Numbered from the stretch's first letter, positions 36,902 to 48,936 are shown. The stretch: 52,500 nucleotides of DNA from Bigelowiella natans CCMP2755 (GCA_000320545.1 ADNK01001083.1:1-52500); one strand, 5' to 3'. Numbers and translations: made by a program. The notes: generated from the sequence alone by a model not told the origin.

Positions 36902-39900
36902 ATGTCTGACATCTTCGAAGCAGCAAAGAACAACGATGTCGCTGGTCTAAAGCGTTTAATTGAGCAAAAGGCAAACATCGAGGCGAAGGACAAAAACGGT
37001 AGGTAGCAGTTGCAGTATTGCTAGCGTGTTTAGGCAGCATTTGCAGTGTTGGGTGGGTGATGGTAATTGTTGTTGGTAGCAGTAGTGATATTGGTATTAT
37101 AAATAGTTTTAAGTAGTGGGTAAGAAGAGTAGTAGTTGTATCAGCATTGAGTAGTGAGTAGCAGGGACTGGTACACTGGGCATTGATATTAGTAGGGATA
37201 GTAATATTAATTTTACAAAAATTAATTGGATGTTGGTTTGAGGATGATAATTGATATTGCATACAAGTGTAATTGTTGTTATTGCATCTAAAATGGGGTC
37301 GATTACCACCAGGTTGGACGCCGTTGAATTCGGGTTCTTATAGTGGTCATTTGGAGACCGTCAAGTACCTGGTTGGTATGAAGGCAAACATCGAGGCGAA
37401 GAACGAAAACGGTAGGTAGCTGCTGCAGTATTGCTAGCGTGTTTAGGCAGTATTTACAGTGTTGGGTGGGTGGTGGTAATTGTTGTTGGTAGCAGTAGTG
37501 ATATTGGTATTATAAATAGTTTCGAGTAGTGGGTAAGAAGAGTAGTAGTTGTATCAGCATTGAGTAGTGAGTAGCAGGGACTGGTACACTAGGCATTGAT
37601 ATTAGTAGGGATAGTAATATCAATTTTACAAAAATTAGTTGGTTGCTGGTTTGAGGATGATAATTGATATTGCATACAAGTGTAATTGTTGTTTTTGCAT
37701 CTACAATGGGGTCGATTACCACCAGGTTGGACACCGTTATATTCGGGTTCTAACAAAGGCCATTTGGAGATCGTCAAGTACCTGGTTGGTATGAAGGCAA
37801 ACATCGAGGCGAAGAACAAAAAAGGTAGGTAGCAGTTGCAATATTCCTAGCGTTTTTAGGCAGCATTTGTAGTGTTGGGTGGGTGATGGTAATTGTTGTT
37901 GGTAGTAGTAATGATATTGGTATTAGTAATAGTTTCGTGTAGTGAGTAAGAGGAGTAGTAGTTGTATCAGCATTGAGTAGTGAGTAACAGTGCTGGTACA
38001 CTGGGCATTGATATTAGTAGGGATAGTAATATCAATTTTACAAAAATTAGTTGGTTGCTGGTTTAAGGATGATTGTTGATATTGCATACAAGTGTAATTG
38101 TTGTTTTTGCATCTACAATGGGGTCGATTACCCACAGGTTTCACGCCGTTGAATTCGGGTTCTCGTAATGGTCATTTGGAAACCGTCAAGTACCTGGTTG
38201 GTATAAAGGCAAACATCGAGGCGAAGAACGAAATCGGTAGGTAGCTGCTGCAGTATTGCTAGCGTGTTTAGGCAGCATTTGTAGTGTTGGGTGGGTGATG
38301 GTAATTGTTGTTGGTAGCAGTAGTGATATTGGTATTTTGAATAGTTAGTAGTAGTGGGTAAGAGGAGTAGTAGTTGTATCAGCATTGAGTAGTGAGTAAC
38401 AGGGACTGGTACACTGGGCATTGATATTAGTAGGGATAGTAATATTAATTTTACAAAAATTAATTGGATGTTGGTTTGAGGATGATAATTGATATTGCAT
38501 ACAAGTGTAATTGTTGTTTTTGCGTCTACAATGGGGTCGATTACCCACAGGTTTGACGCCGTTGAATTCGGGTTCTTATAATGGCCATTTGGAAACCGTC
38601 AAGTACCTCGTTGGTATGAAGGCAAACATCGAGGCAAAGGACAAATACGGTGCGTAGCAGCTGCAGTATTGCTAGCGTGTTTAGGCAGTAGTGATATTGG
38701 TATTATAACTAGTTTTGAATAGTGAGTAAGAGGAGTAGTAGTTGTATCAGCGTTGAGTAGTAAGTAACAGGGACTGGTACACTGAGCATTAATATAAGTA
38801 GGGATAGTTTTATCAATTTTACAAAAATTAGTTGGTTGCTGGTTTGAGGATGATAATTGATATTGCATACAAGTGTAATTGTTGTTTTGGCGTCTACAAT
38901 GGGGTCGATTACCACCAGGTTGGACACCGTTATATTCGGGTTCTAACAAAGGCCATTTGGAGACCGTCAAGTACCTGGTTGGTATAAAGGCAAACATCGA
39001 GGCGAAGAACAAAAACGGTAGGTAGCAGCTGCAGTATTGCTAGCGTGTTTAGGCAGCATTTGCAGTGTTTGGTGGGTGATGGTAGCAGTAGTGATATTGG
39101 TATTATAAATAGTTTTAAGTAGTGGGTAAGAAGAGTAGTAGTTGTATCAGCGTTGAGTAGTGAGTAACAGGGACTGGTGCACTGGGCATTGATATTAGTA
39201 GGGATAGTAATATTAATTTTACAAAAATTAATTGGTTGCTGGTTTAAGGATGATTGTTGATATTGCATACAAGTGTAATTGTTGTTTTTGCATCTACAAT
39301 GGGGTCGATTACCCACAGGTTTCACGCCGTTGAATTCGGGTTCTTATAATGGCCATTTGGAGATCGTCAAGTACCTGGTTGGTATGAAGGCAAACATCGA
39401 GGCAAAGGATAAATACGGTGGGTAGCAGCTGCAGTATTGCTAGCGTGTTTAGACAGTAGTGATATTGGTATTATAACTAGTTTCGAATAGTGAGTAAGAG
39501 GAGTAGTAGTTGTATCAGCGTTGAGTAGTGAGTAGCAGGGACTGGTACACTGAGCATTAATATAAGTAGGGATAGTTTTATCAATTTTACAAAAATTAGT
39601 TGGTTGCTGGTTTGAGGATGATAATTGATATTGCATACAAGTGTAATTGTTGTTTTGGCGTCTACAATGGGGTCGATTACCACCAGGTTGGACACCGTTA
39701 TATTCGGGTTCTAACAAAGGCCATTTGGAGACCGTCAAGTACCTGGTTGGTATGAAGGCAAACATCGAGGCGAAGAACGAAAAAGGTAGGTAGCAGCTGC
39801 AGTATTGCTAGCGTGTTTAGGCAGCATTTGCAGTGTTTGGTGGGTGATGGTAGCAGTAGTGATATTGGTATTATAAATAGTTTTAAGTAGTGGGTAAGAA

Positions 39901-40695
39901 GAGTAGTAGTTGTATCAGCGTTGAGTAGTGAGTAACAGGGACTGGTGCACTGGGCATTGATATTAGTAGGGATAGTAATATTAATTTTACAAAAATTAAT
40001 TGGATGTTGGTTTGAGGATGATAATTGATATTGCATACAAGTGTAATTGTTGTTTTTGCATCTACAATGGGGTCGATTACCCACAGGTTTGACGCCGTTG
40101 AATTCGGGTTCTTATAATGGCCATTTGGAGACCGTCAAGTACCTGGTTGGTATGAAGGCAAACATCGAGGCGAAGGACAAAAACGGTAGGTGGCTGCTGC
40201 AGTATTGCTAGCGTGTTTAGGCGGTATTTGCAGTGTTGTGGGTGATGGTAATTGTTGTTGGTAGCAGTAGTGATATTGGTATTAGTAATAGTTTTGAGTA
40301 GAGAATAGTGAGAGATAGAAATATAAGTAGAGGTAGTAGATGTAGTTGTAGCAGAAGTAGTACCCAATGTTGTTTCGGATTGCTAGTAGTTTGGTCGAGT
40401 GTTTTGTGGGTGTAATTTTTGGATTTGTTGGGTTGATTTGTTGGCTAGTTGATTGTGGTTGACACTGCGGTTGTTGTGCCACGCAATCGTTAATTTAATT
40501 TTTGCACTAGGTCACAAAGCATTGCACTGGGCTAACCAGATGGGTCATGACGATGTCGTCAATTTTCTCCGCAATCTAGGCAATGTTGCAGAGATTCTGA
40601 AAATTCGTGATGAGGTTGACAAGAAGGCCAACACGACCGTCCCAGAGCACACACCCCCCGTTGAATCCGATTATGATGAGTTGAATCCTAGCTGA
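36902..40695 (+). CDS. ankyrin-repeat protein with one repeat per exon
   Basis: Ten exons give 357 aa. Exon 1 (36902-36998) encodes MSDIFEAAKNNDVAGLKRLI and the start of the first repeat. Eight exons of exactly 99 nt, each phase 1 at both ends, encode one 33-residue ankyrin repeat apiece (TPLNSGS..GHLETVKYLVGM, KANIEAK): 37314-37412, 37726-37824, 38138-38236, 38551-38649, 38919-39017, 39319-39417, 39687-39785, 40087-40185. The last exon (40511-40695) holds a diverged repeat (HKALHWANQMGHDDVVNFLR) and an acidic tail ending NPS. Ankyrin stacks bind other proteins; the partner is unknown. Repeats differ mainly at the helix-1 positions after GS (YSGH, NKGH, RNGH, YNGH). No signal peptide, so probably cytosolic or nuclear. 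Long frames on the opposite strand through the array are shadows of the repeated sequence. Confidence 0.95.
36999..40510 (+). repeat. tandem array of exon-intron modules inside the ankyrin gene
   Basis: The introns are as alike as the exons: each begins GTAGGTAGC or a close variant, carries GCAGTATTGCTAGCGTGTTT near the donor, and ends GGGGTCGATTACC(C)ACAG. Start-to-start spacing is 412, 412, 413, 368, 400, 368, 400 bp. The alternating 368/400 spacing marks a two-module unit of 768 bp (38551-39318) copied at 39319-40086. The final intron (40186-40510) keeps only its first half before diverging. Confidence 0.95.
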
Positions 40696-40942
40696 AGAGG
40701 GAAGATTTCGCACGATTTGTGCGGAGCGCAACCAGGCAATTTCCCTAGTGTGCTGAAGGGCTTCAATGTTGGAGACATTTTTTTCAAATGATCACAATGC
40801 ACTGGCATGCGTGCCACATGATGGACATGCAATGCATTGTGCATTGCTGTGTCTGTCATCCATGATGCGTGTGTTGATGTGTTGCAAACATTGTCCACGC
40901 ACAAGAGACGAGTGCAATGAAGTGATTGAGGTTGTCCAATTG

Positions 40943-40983
<41 letters not shown>

Positions 40984-40984
<1 letters not shown>

Positions 40985-41011
40985 AACACACGTGCACGTG
41001 CACGTGTGTTT
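40984..41011. repeat. 28-bp perfect palindrome of CACGTG units
   Basis: AAACACACGTGCAC followed at once by its exact reverse complement. It contains three overlapping CACGTG hexamers and lies just after a CT repeat, 290 bp beyond the ankyrin stop codon. Confidence 0.95.
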
Positions 41012-42429
41012 GCGTGTGCACGTTCCATGCTAGCATGTGTGCTTTTGGAACGTGGCGCACGGAGCCTCAAGACTTTCCATGGACGTGCAGTGTTGCGCCT
41101 TTGGTTTGTGCACTCATCGCGTGTGTGGGAGATGACACGCTGTCATTGTCGTTGTTGTTGATTGTCTGAACTTGCTTGGCCTGCACGGCAGCAGGCATTG
41201 TGCGACGATGATGCGACGCAGCGTTGAAACCGTTCGCACGCACTGGTGCAGAACGGCCGCAGCCGGGCTCTTGTCCTTGAACACAAACTCGTCGTCGCTG
41301 AGGCAAGCTAGCAAGCTGCGTGCTTTGGAGTGCTGGAGTGGGTGACGCTGATCGGTCAGAGTGCCGCGGTGATGGACCTGCACAACTGCATCAAGTGTGC
41401 ATGGCAACGAATGGCATGAATTTTCAATTGAGGGTCATTGAGCACACACCTGCGCGCCCACGCGCGCTGCTTTTTGCGTGCGTGTGCTGAAACTTCGCAC
41501 GTCCATGAAGCTGATGTGCACACACCCTCACGAGCTCAGCAAAACTTGTGGCACGCAAGTGCAAGTGCGCTGGCGTGTTCAAAAGTGGTGAGAATGCTTT
41601 CAATTTTCGCCCGCTGGCAGGCGTTGAAAAGTGAGGTTTTCAAGCTGAAATTCGAAACAAAAATCAAACTTGAACCTCAAACAGGCTCCAGTGTGCTTCC
41701 AATGTCCAATTGCAACGATTGAGCGCGCCAGGCCGCACGCACAAAGCACAGTTTGTTCAAAACCCACTCGTTGCCGGGATTGACACAGTTGTGTGAGGCG
41801 CAAAAGTGGGACAATGAACAACGAACAAAGCGTTGATCAAACCTGCGTTGTTGGAGTGCTTTGCACTCAGCGCGCGAAGTGCTTGCTTGCAGCAGCCAGC
41901 GCCAACAGCAGAGAGATCTGCGGGCGTTTGCAGGCTGCGACAAGCACGCAGCAAGAGGCTGCGAGTGCAGGCGAGTTCTGTGCCTGCGACAAGCGTGTCG
42001 CAGCGCATCGCTGCTGCATGCGCTTCCTTTGTGCCAACAAAGGAAGTGAGCCTGACTGCATGCCTCGCCACATCGCTGCAGCACAAGTTGGTTTCAGGTG
42101 ATTTCGCCTGATGAACGTTGACTTGATGTCGTGCACGTGCAAAAGGTCAAGACATCAACACAAAATCGAGGCAGCCGCTTGTGCAGCTGTCCTCCCAGCC
42201 TTCCTTCCTTCCTTCCCACCTCCACCTGGTCGTGCCACTGGCCTGCATTCTGCACCGCGCCGCCCCTTGCTTCTGACATGCGTGCGCCAGAACCACATGG
42301 GAGACAGGCATTTGCCTGCAGCAGAGCCTCAACAACACTCGCTGGCTCGTTGCAAGGACTTGTCAGCACCCTGGTGATGAGACACAAAAACCGGCCAGCC
42401 AACAACTCACCTGAGGCGCCAGAGCCGCA

Positions 42430-43092
42430 TCAAGGGATGAAGTTGCCATGGCCACTGAAACTGGTGATCGAAGCCAGGTGTGATGGAGTCAGGAAGGAGG
42501 AGCTTGCGACGGCTGGACGGGCTAGCGGGGGGAAAACAGGTTGGCGAACAGCAGCAAAGTTGTCGAGCAGGACAATGGTTCGACGGAAAGCCCTGTCGAT
42601 TTCTTTGTCAGTCGAAGGAACACCAGGTCTGGCCCCCAGAGCAAGGCACAGCTTTTCGTGTGAAGTCATGGCCGAGAAGGCACGCAAAGCAATGATGTCG
42701 TCATTGGAGTCAGCTTGATGGCGAGAAAGAAAGTGTCGAACCCTGTTCCAAAAACGTTCTCCAACGTCTGGTGTTCCTTGACAGGAGAACAGAAGACGTT
42801 GCAGAGACGTGTCTTCGTGAAAATCACACAAGGAACACCATCCCTCGTGAGGCTCCAAAGCGAAGAATCTGGCCGTGTTGTGACGCCACCAGAGGGCACC
42901 ACAGCGGGCTTGAAGTTTGAGGGACACACCACGTCCATCATTCCATTCATCAAGATGCTTGGGGCAGCAAAGATGGCCTTGTTCACCAACTTCCCCGGAG
43001 CTCCATGCACGAGAAATGGAAATCGGCTCCCATGAGCGAACCTCCACAAGGTGCTGGAGAGATTGCGTTCTGTTCACCTGGGAACTTGACAC
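42430..43092 (-). pseudogene. C-terminal fragment of a LINE-type reverse transcriptase (zinc-binding tail)
   Basis: This is a 220-codon uninterrupted minus-strand frame with no ATG of its own at the left end of the protein and no RT palm (no YxDD) upstream. The segment LQARCGALWWRHNTARFF, then CSLCDFHEDTSLQRLLFSC, then DVGERFWNRVRHFL, has the spacing of the zinc-binding region after the RT domain in non-LTR retrotransposons (C-x2-C, then Glu-Asp-Thr, Leu-Leu-Phe-x-Cys, then Arg-x-Phe-Trp). The usual His of that motif is Gln here. After it comes a poorly conserved tail (GARPGVPSTDKEIDRAF). It is interpreted as a 5'-truncated LINE copy. The overlapping plus-strand frame (42131-42718) is its shadow. 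Confidence 0.5.
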
Positions 43093-43119
43093 GGAACTCG
43101 GAACTCCGTGTCAAGTTCC
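43081..43119. repeat. 15-bp inverted repeat with 9-nt loop
   Basis: GGAACTTGACACGGA (43081-43095) is followed after ACTCGGAAC by its exact reverse complement (43105-43119). It sits at the 5' end of the LINE-like frame and could be an element end or a transcript hairpin. Confidence 0.9.
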
Positions 43120-43835
43120 TGCTTCTGAACGACAAAAACTTCCTTTTCTGGTTTCCAAAAAAACGATTTGGAAGTCGGGAATTTGACACTTTTTTTCAGG
43201 CAAAATCAAGTTTGCTGCCGACTCAAACAAGTTTTTTTTTCCAGGTGACACGTCGGATGAGATGCAAGGAGGCCAAGTTGTTTTTGCCGTCTCAAAAGTG
43301 TTGACTTCCATGAATTTCAGGAATTCCACCAGGAAACTTCAAGGGGTTCTGCAGGAATTTGGCACGCACCAAGTTCCGGAACCAAGTCTCTTGTGTCCAC
43401 TGAACAATGAACAATGAACAATGAAGAAAGCGTTGATCAAAACTGCATGCGCCAGAACCACATGGGAGACAGGCATTTGCACTGCCTCAATGATTCGGCC
43501 GAAGAAGAAGAAGGCGCTGGCTCTCCATCAAAGACCGGAATTTCGCCCAATTCAATTGTTCGCTTTGCTCGTCGGAAAAATGCAGGCGAAGATCTAGACA
43601 TTTTTTCATGTAGACATCCGATCGTACTGTTAGAAAATGTCCATGCAGATGTCGTTCGTTTTGTTAGATCTGCATTTTCCTTTTTTTTGTGATCTAGATC
43701 TAATGGTAAGGGTAGCGACGATGTCATTAGGACTAGTTTTTACCGATAATAGCAGGAAAGCCCTACATTATTAGCAAAGTGACTACCAACAACAACACAT
43801 GTTAACTTGACATCTCTAATAATAGACCAAGCATC

Positions 43836-44136
43836 ATGGATGCAAGCATGTTCTTCGACTACGGAAAGCCCTTCATCTGCGGCCAGCAGACACCTTCCTG
43901 GAGGCCAACGCTGAAGCCATGGGTGTATTTCGTTCTTGACATTGCATTCACTCTCGGGTTTGGAGTTCTAGCGATTGCGACCCTCTCGTCCACAGCATAT
44001 GTAATCATTCCGTTACTCTCTCTGGGGAGCTCGCGTTCTGAGATACCCCCCTTTCGTTGAATAGACTACGACTATGCTCCTTCTACTTTGCCACACCGTT
44101 CTGATGATCATTACGGATTATGGCACTAAGGTGAGA

Positions 44137-44176
<40 letters not shown>

Positions 44177-44687
44177 GAGAGAGAGGCATTGTGACGTTTA
44201 TGATGTGGGCAAGCAGTATTTGTTTTCCTCGTTTCTGTTGGTAATCACCTCCTGATACCTCAATTTTTATTCAGGGCTTTAATCTTGCAATCACACCAAC
44301 GCATTGGATGGCTGTGTGAGTGTGATACTTTCGTCTAGCATCCACACGATTTGCATGACCTATGTGGACACATATCCTCCTGACCTTTGGCAAATGTGCT
44401 CATTGCAACCATTTTACACAGCTTCGATATCATCTTCGTTGCCTGGCTGGTTCTTGGTCCATTCACAACTCAGGGTGGAATGAATTTAGCCTAACCCATA
44501 TATGCTGAAAATTCTTGGCCACCTTCCGGGAATGCTAAACCTTTCTATGCTTCAACCAACAGGATTCACCCCTCTCTCTGCCAAATTGTTCGTCGCTGGA
44601 GGTGCTCTTGGGTTAATGATCACAGGTGGATTGACCGATCCATTTGCTTCGTCATACCAACCTAAACGCAAACCTTTATTCTCGTAG
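43836..44687 (+). CDS. small multi-pass membrane protein, unknown function
   Basis: Exons 43836-44000, 44065-44130, 44275-44315, 44422-44474 and 44563-44687 join in phase to give 149 aa. Predicted membrane segments: WVYFVLDIAFTLGFGVLAIA, MLLLLCHTVLMIITDYG, FDIIFVAWLVLGPF and LFVAGGALGLMITGG. The N-terminus (MDASMFFDYGKPFICGQQTP) has no signal peptide and the tail is basic (SSYQPKRKPLFS). If the last intron is retained, the fourth exon reads through to a stop at 44494 and the protein is 113 aa with three segments. A GA repeat lies just inside intron 2 (44137-44171). I do not recognise the family. The ATG lies about 740 bp from the LINE-like frame. Confidence 0.65.
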
Positions 44688-45812
44688 AGTAGAATATCGT
44701 TCATTACGTTATTGTACGACACGATACGATCGACTAATGTCGTTTGCATTTTGTAGATAAATACTTGTACGTGTTCATAGCATAGCATTATATAGTATAT
44801 ATACACTGTAGGCGTGATGTTACCCCCTATCTAGCTATGCGTGCGCTACGTGGAATTATTGCGGCATTAACATGCATGTATCTAGAGATGCAAATAGCTG
44901 TTAGAAAGCAGTTTGCAACCATCGCATGCGAGCACGCTAGATATATTTATGGTAATCCATCTAGTAGCATGTCACAGCCGCGTGCGCCTATTTTTGTTTG
45001 TGCAGCGCGACAAGTAGTTCAACATCTTGATCCGCACATATTAGTGGTGCCAATGAAGTGGCATGTGCATGCATGATTCAGCTAAACAAGGTTGGATGAT
45101 GCGATGAATAGATGGTGATCGACATTATTATCGATTCGTATACGTCCCATCGATAACATTTTTCATTCGCATAATTTCGCACTGCTAGTGCATTGTAGAG
45201 ATTATACATAACGCATTCGTCACGCACGTTTTATCGTTGATCTTACGCTAAGGCATGCTGAGACGACTGTTGAATGATGTAAACTTCGCCTTGCCACTCG
45301 ATTCCATCTCCCCTTCTTCGAGCCTATACCTTAAGCATTGTATACGGACATTTCTAAAGGCATGACGGGACTTCTACATATACACGTGTGATGCTTCATA
45401 TCAGCGAAAGTCATTGATGAAATAAGAAACGATAGCCCCTTAGTGTGTAATGTGCCTTGGCTTGTTACCTGTTCGACATGACCTGAATTGGGGACATACT
45501 ATGCCTTCCTTGCCTGTTTGATACAGTGTATTGTTGAATTTTTTAAATGATGGCGAAATGATGAAACTTTCAATAGATCACTGTCTTCGGTTAATTCAAA
45601 GCCGATCAGTGAAACATATTTTTTCTTTCTACTACCAAGCGCGAATGCCTTCGTCATCAACTAGTTGTGGGATATCCTGTCCTGGAATGTTTATCAAGGC
45701 CAGATCGCACTGCAAATACAAATGATTCCCCACGGGAGGGTAAGATTCATGTCATTTCAAAACACAGAAATGTGTCGAGTGCACTCGGTTATCCACTGTT
45801 TTTCCACCTACA

Positions 45813-45869
<57 letters not shown>

Positions 45870-46341
45870 GGGGGGGGGGCTAAAGTTGCAGTTATCATTT
45901 ATGAACCAGAAATGTTGTTTCAATATTGGAAAGGCCTCTAATCTTTGGTTTTGGGCTTGTGGTTCTGAAAGCAAGACAACCCATTAAGGCAACGAAATAT
46001 GCTGAGCATATATTACAGCGAGTTTAATTGTATATTTATTGTACACGCTTATGCATTTCCAATAAATGAATACTTCACTTTAAGCGTTCAGATGCTACCC
46101 TAGCTTCACAGCCGATATGGATTTTATTCCGGAACTTCGCTTCCTCCTAGGAGCAGATCTTGATCGGACTTCCGACTGAATACGTTCAAGTAGATAATTA
46201 GTAAAAGCTCACGACAAATGCAGGAGATGGATCCATACGTCGAAGGACTAGTTCTCTGAAAACTCTCCTCACATCTATAAATTATCTATTGATTTTTAAT
46301 TTCATCTCAAATTGATTGTCTGTTGTCTTAAGTTCCAGCTT
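44688..46341. other. convergent intergenic spacer
   Basis: The spacer lies between the membrane-protein (+) and small basic protein (-) genes. Around 44830-45080 it holds the same words as the other convergent spacers: ATCTAGCTATGCG, ACATGCATGT, ATCTAGAGATGC, GCTAGATAT, GTGCATGCATG. A CA-GA-G compound repeat lies at 45811-45880. No supported gene. Confidence 0.55.
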
Positions 46342-47198
46342 TTAAAGCAATCGGAATAGCTTTGATATAGAATGACACGGTAGCAACAATGCCTTCGGGT
46401 TGTGCATCCTTCTTTTGACCCTATCAGCTGTTGATTGTGCTTTTACGTCAGACTTGTCTTCAACTACCTTCTTTCCATCCCCATTGGAGGCGTTTGCGTT
46501 GCTCTTTGCTATGCCTCCTCCCGAACCAGGCGGCGATCTTCGCGAAGATGTCCTATTCACCTGAAAAGAGTCGATGAAACCCGTCCTGTCATTCCATCAT
46601 GCATGTGCATGTGTACTTAGTACAGACGTTAATAAATATGAATTTGGCGTTCTGTGCTGCTACCTTCCCCATCGTGGGTAGCTTAAGTTGCTGCCAGCCC
46701 CTCATAATTTTGCTCCTGAAAGAAGTCGATTCACATTCAGCCTAGATTAGCTAGTGATGTGCGTGCATTGTAAATGTGAAAACGAGTGGTATCGAAGTAG
46801 CCAAAGATCCAAATGTGATGAATTTTTGATGCGTATGATTCCATACGCATGGGCATTGTAGGAAACATTTGCTGTGTGTAGCACATGATTCACATACGTT
46901 TCTCGATTATGACTAGCCTTCCCAGATGACACCTAATCAGACAAATTCGCACGACACAACCCAAAACTTGTGATGAAGAACCACACGCACACATACACAC
47001 ACATCGGTACATCTAGAACTAAATCATGTGCCTATTAACACATGCATATTTGTAAACAACACACGCACATGCATTCTTAGTAATATTGCCGACTATGCTA
47101 TGACTTACCCTATGCTCATCTAATGAATCTGGAGGAGTATCATCCATCTGTCGTGATCCTCTAGATTTCGACTGTTTGACATTGGACGGTGTCCGCAT
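46342..47198 (-). CDS. small basic, Ser/Asn-rich unknown protein
   Basis: Four phase-consistent exons (47109-47198, 46898-46932, 46664-46715, 46342-46560) give 131 aa. The start MRTPSNVKQSKSRGSRQMDD is low-complexity and charged. Exon 3 has a short compact segment (SKIMRGWQQLKLPTMGK). Exon 4 is rich in Arg, Ser, Gly and Lys (NRTSSRRSPPGSGGGIAK). No signal peptide, membrane segment or domain is visible. It is probably an unstructured nucleic-acid- or protein-binding protein. An internal GT at the AGGGTC near 46411 could instead splice to further exons, so the C-terminus is uncertain. Confidence 0.5.
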
Positions 47199-47395
47199 GC
47201 ACAGAGAGATTAGTGGCAGACAGAAATAAGGAGCAGAGGATAGGAGAGGATAGATCTTAGACACGTCACCCAACGGACGCACACTCTCACACTCTCACAC
47301 ATTTACAAAGCAACACAAAAAAACAAAGAACAACCGGGATTGAATGAGTTCCTCTCTCGGAAGCCACTGGAGAGGAGGAATCACCAGCCTACACG

Positions 47396-47474
<79 letters not shown>

Positions 47475-47541
47475 TCAAGCATCAAAATTGTGGAGGTGGA
47501 TATATCAGCAGATTGAATGATATAACACGAGGATACACACA

Positions 47542-47581
<40 letters not shown>

Positions 47582-48936
47582 CTTAATCACGCAATTGTAA
47601 TAACACAATTACACACCGCTACAGTACGAAAACTGGGCCACATACCACTACATACGGATTCAACGTTGAGGAATTTCTCCGCCATGCTTGAAATCTATAA
47701 ATTATTCGGTGGGTTGGCGCAATTAGACAAGATGAAAGGTGCTCGAACGCACACAATAGCAATTTGCACTTTGATTCTTCACGTTGACCGTGATTCAGCC
47801 TGTGTCGGCGATGGTCCAGGGCCGCTTGAGCTGATATTTAGAGAATAAAATATATATCCGCATGCCTTCCTCAGGGGAACTTGACGCTCTACATTCTAGT
47901 TTCCATGGATGATTAAGTGGCTCTATCACTAACAGCTGACACGTCGACTAGTACAATCGTTGTCTTATTTACTTGCTCGGTGATGAGGAGCATGGCACCA
48001 TCTTCCCCAGCCTACAATCGCGCTGATCCCTGCTGATCATTTTCCACGAAGATCAACTCGGAACTTACACACGTGTTGACTTAAGACTTAGTACGACGTT
48101 CTCGGCAGCATAAATGACCAGTTAAATAGTTTGCGTCTTGGAATCACATGTAAAGTAATTCAAAATAGACTGTATTTTTAGAGAGTTATCCCATTTCCTT
48201 GTGGGGGCTCGAAACGAAGGCTTGACGTTACAGAATCGGCCGATGGCACATGCAAGTTGTTGCAACGGTTGTTGCTTACATTTCGTACAGTTAACGCTAT
48301 AAGAGTACATTGTACACTGGCTGTATACCTAAAAAAAATAGTCTGGTCATAAGCGTGCTGAATAGACCAAATTTGCTTAGATATAATCCGGTAGCTTCTA
48401 TTCCGAAAATAGTTGGATAGTTGGTGATCCAGAACGCACGTACCAAAACGACTCAATATTCCCACTTGCGACATGAAATATTCTTGTCGTAAAGCAATAA
48501 ATACCATTAATTTCGTAGGAAATTGGACCCACCATACCTGTAACGGATTCCTTCTGAGCCCGACGTCCACCCCCGTCCGGAACTCTCCAGGGCAACGTTT
48601 GGGGTTAGGAGGATCTGGTCGCGTGTGCTTGCCTGATGTCTGTTCTTGTCCTATTTCTCTGTTTGTTTCGCCTGCTTGTTGTAACGCTCAGTTCGCTTGA
48701 CGCTCACATGCAAGTTGTCATATCTTAATCAGCGCCTCGTGCAGCCAGACACCAGCAAGGAAGAGGGGGTAGAGACTGAGCGTGGAAGATGTTTAATAGC
48801 TACTCGGTACAATTGGAGAAAAAGTGCATACATGGAAAAATAATGAATATATACACATACATGAATACATGGTTTAATTTTTGAAGTACAACTATTTGAG
48901 TGTGTTATTAATGTGTTGCTTGCTGTTCGATTAAAG
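47199..48936. other. divergent region and unresolved 5' part of the next gene
   Basis: CA/TA repeats occur at 47399-47472 and 47532-47578. Around 48540-48610 is a GC-rich stretch open on both strands (minus PWRVPDGGGRRAQKESVT before a GTATGG donor). A 130-codon minus-strand frame (48178-48570) lacks an ATG and a domain. I could not tell which is used. Confidence 0.35.

Larger units (their letters stand above)
40696..43800. mobile_element. insert of different composition with LINE-like remnant and internal repeats
   Basis: The base composition changes to GC- and CA/TG-rich, unlike the AT-rich spacers elsewhere, and no spliced host gene is visible. A CT repeat (40946-40982) and a 28-bp palindrome follow the ankyrin gene. 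The segments at 41812-41845 and 42285-42322 recur fused together at 43405-43476. The only convincing protein signal is the minus-strand frame at 42430-43092. I read this as decayed retroelement sequence on the minus strand, 5'-truncated. The exact ends are not determined and no target-site duplication was found. Confidence 0.5.

Noticed and set aside
36705-40482. Many long minus-strand open frames across the ankyrin locus (60-185 codons).
   Set aside because: They are the complement of the repeated intron-exon modules, recur with the same period, and are rich in TTT/Asn/Tyr codons from intron sequence. The plus strand gives a complete ankyrin protein.
42131-42718. A 195-codon plus-strand frame.
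   Set aside because: It overlaps the minus-strand frame that carries the zinc-binding pattern of LINE proteins. GC-rich DNA keeps both strands open, and no domain is seen on the plus strand.
48178-48570. A 130-codon minus-strand frame.
   Set aside because: It starts from GTG not ATG, has no domain or splice support, and its GC-rich end is open on both strands.
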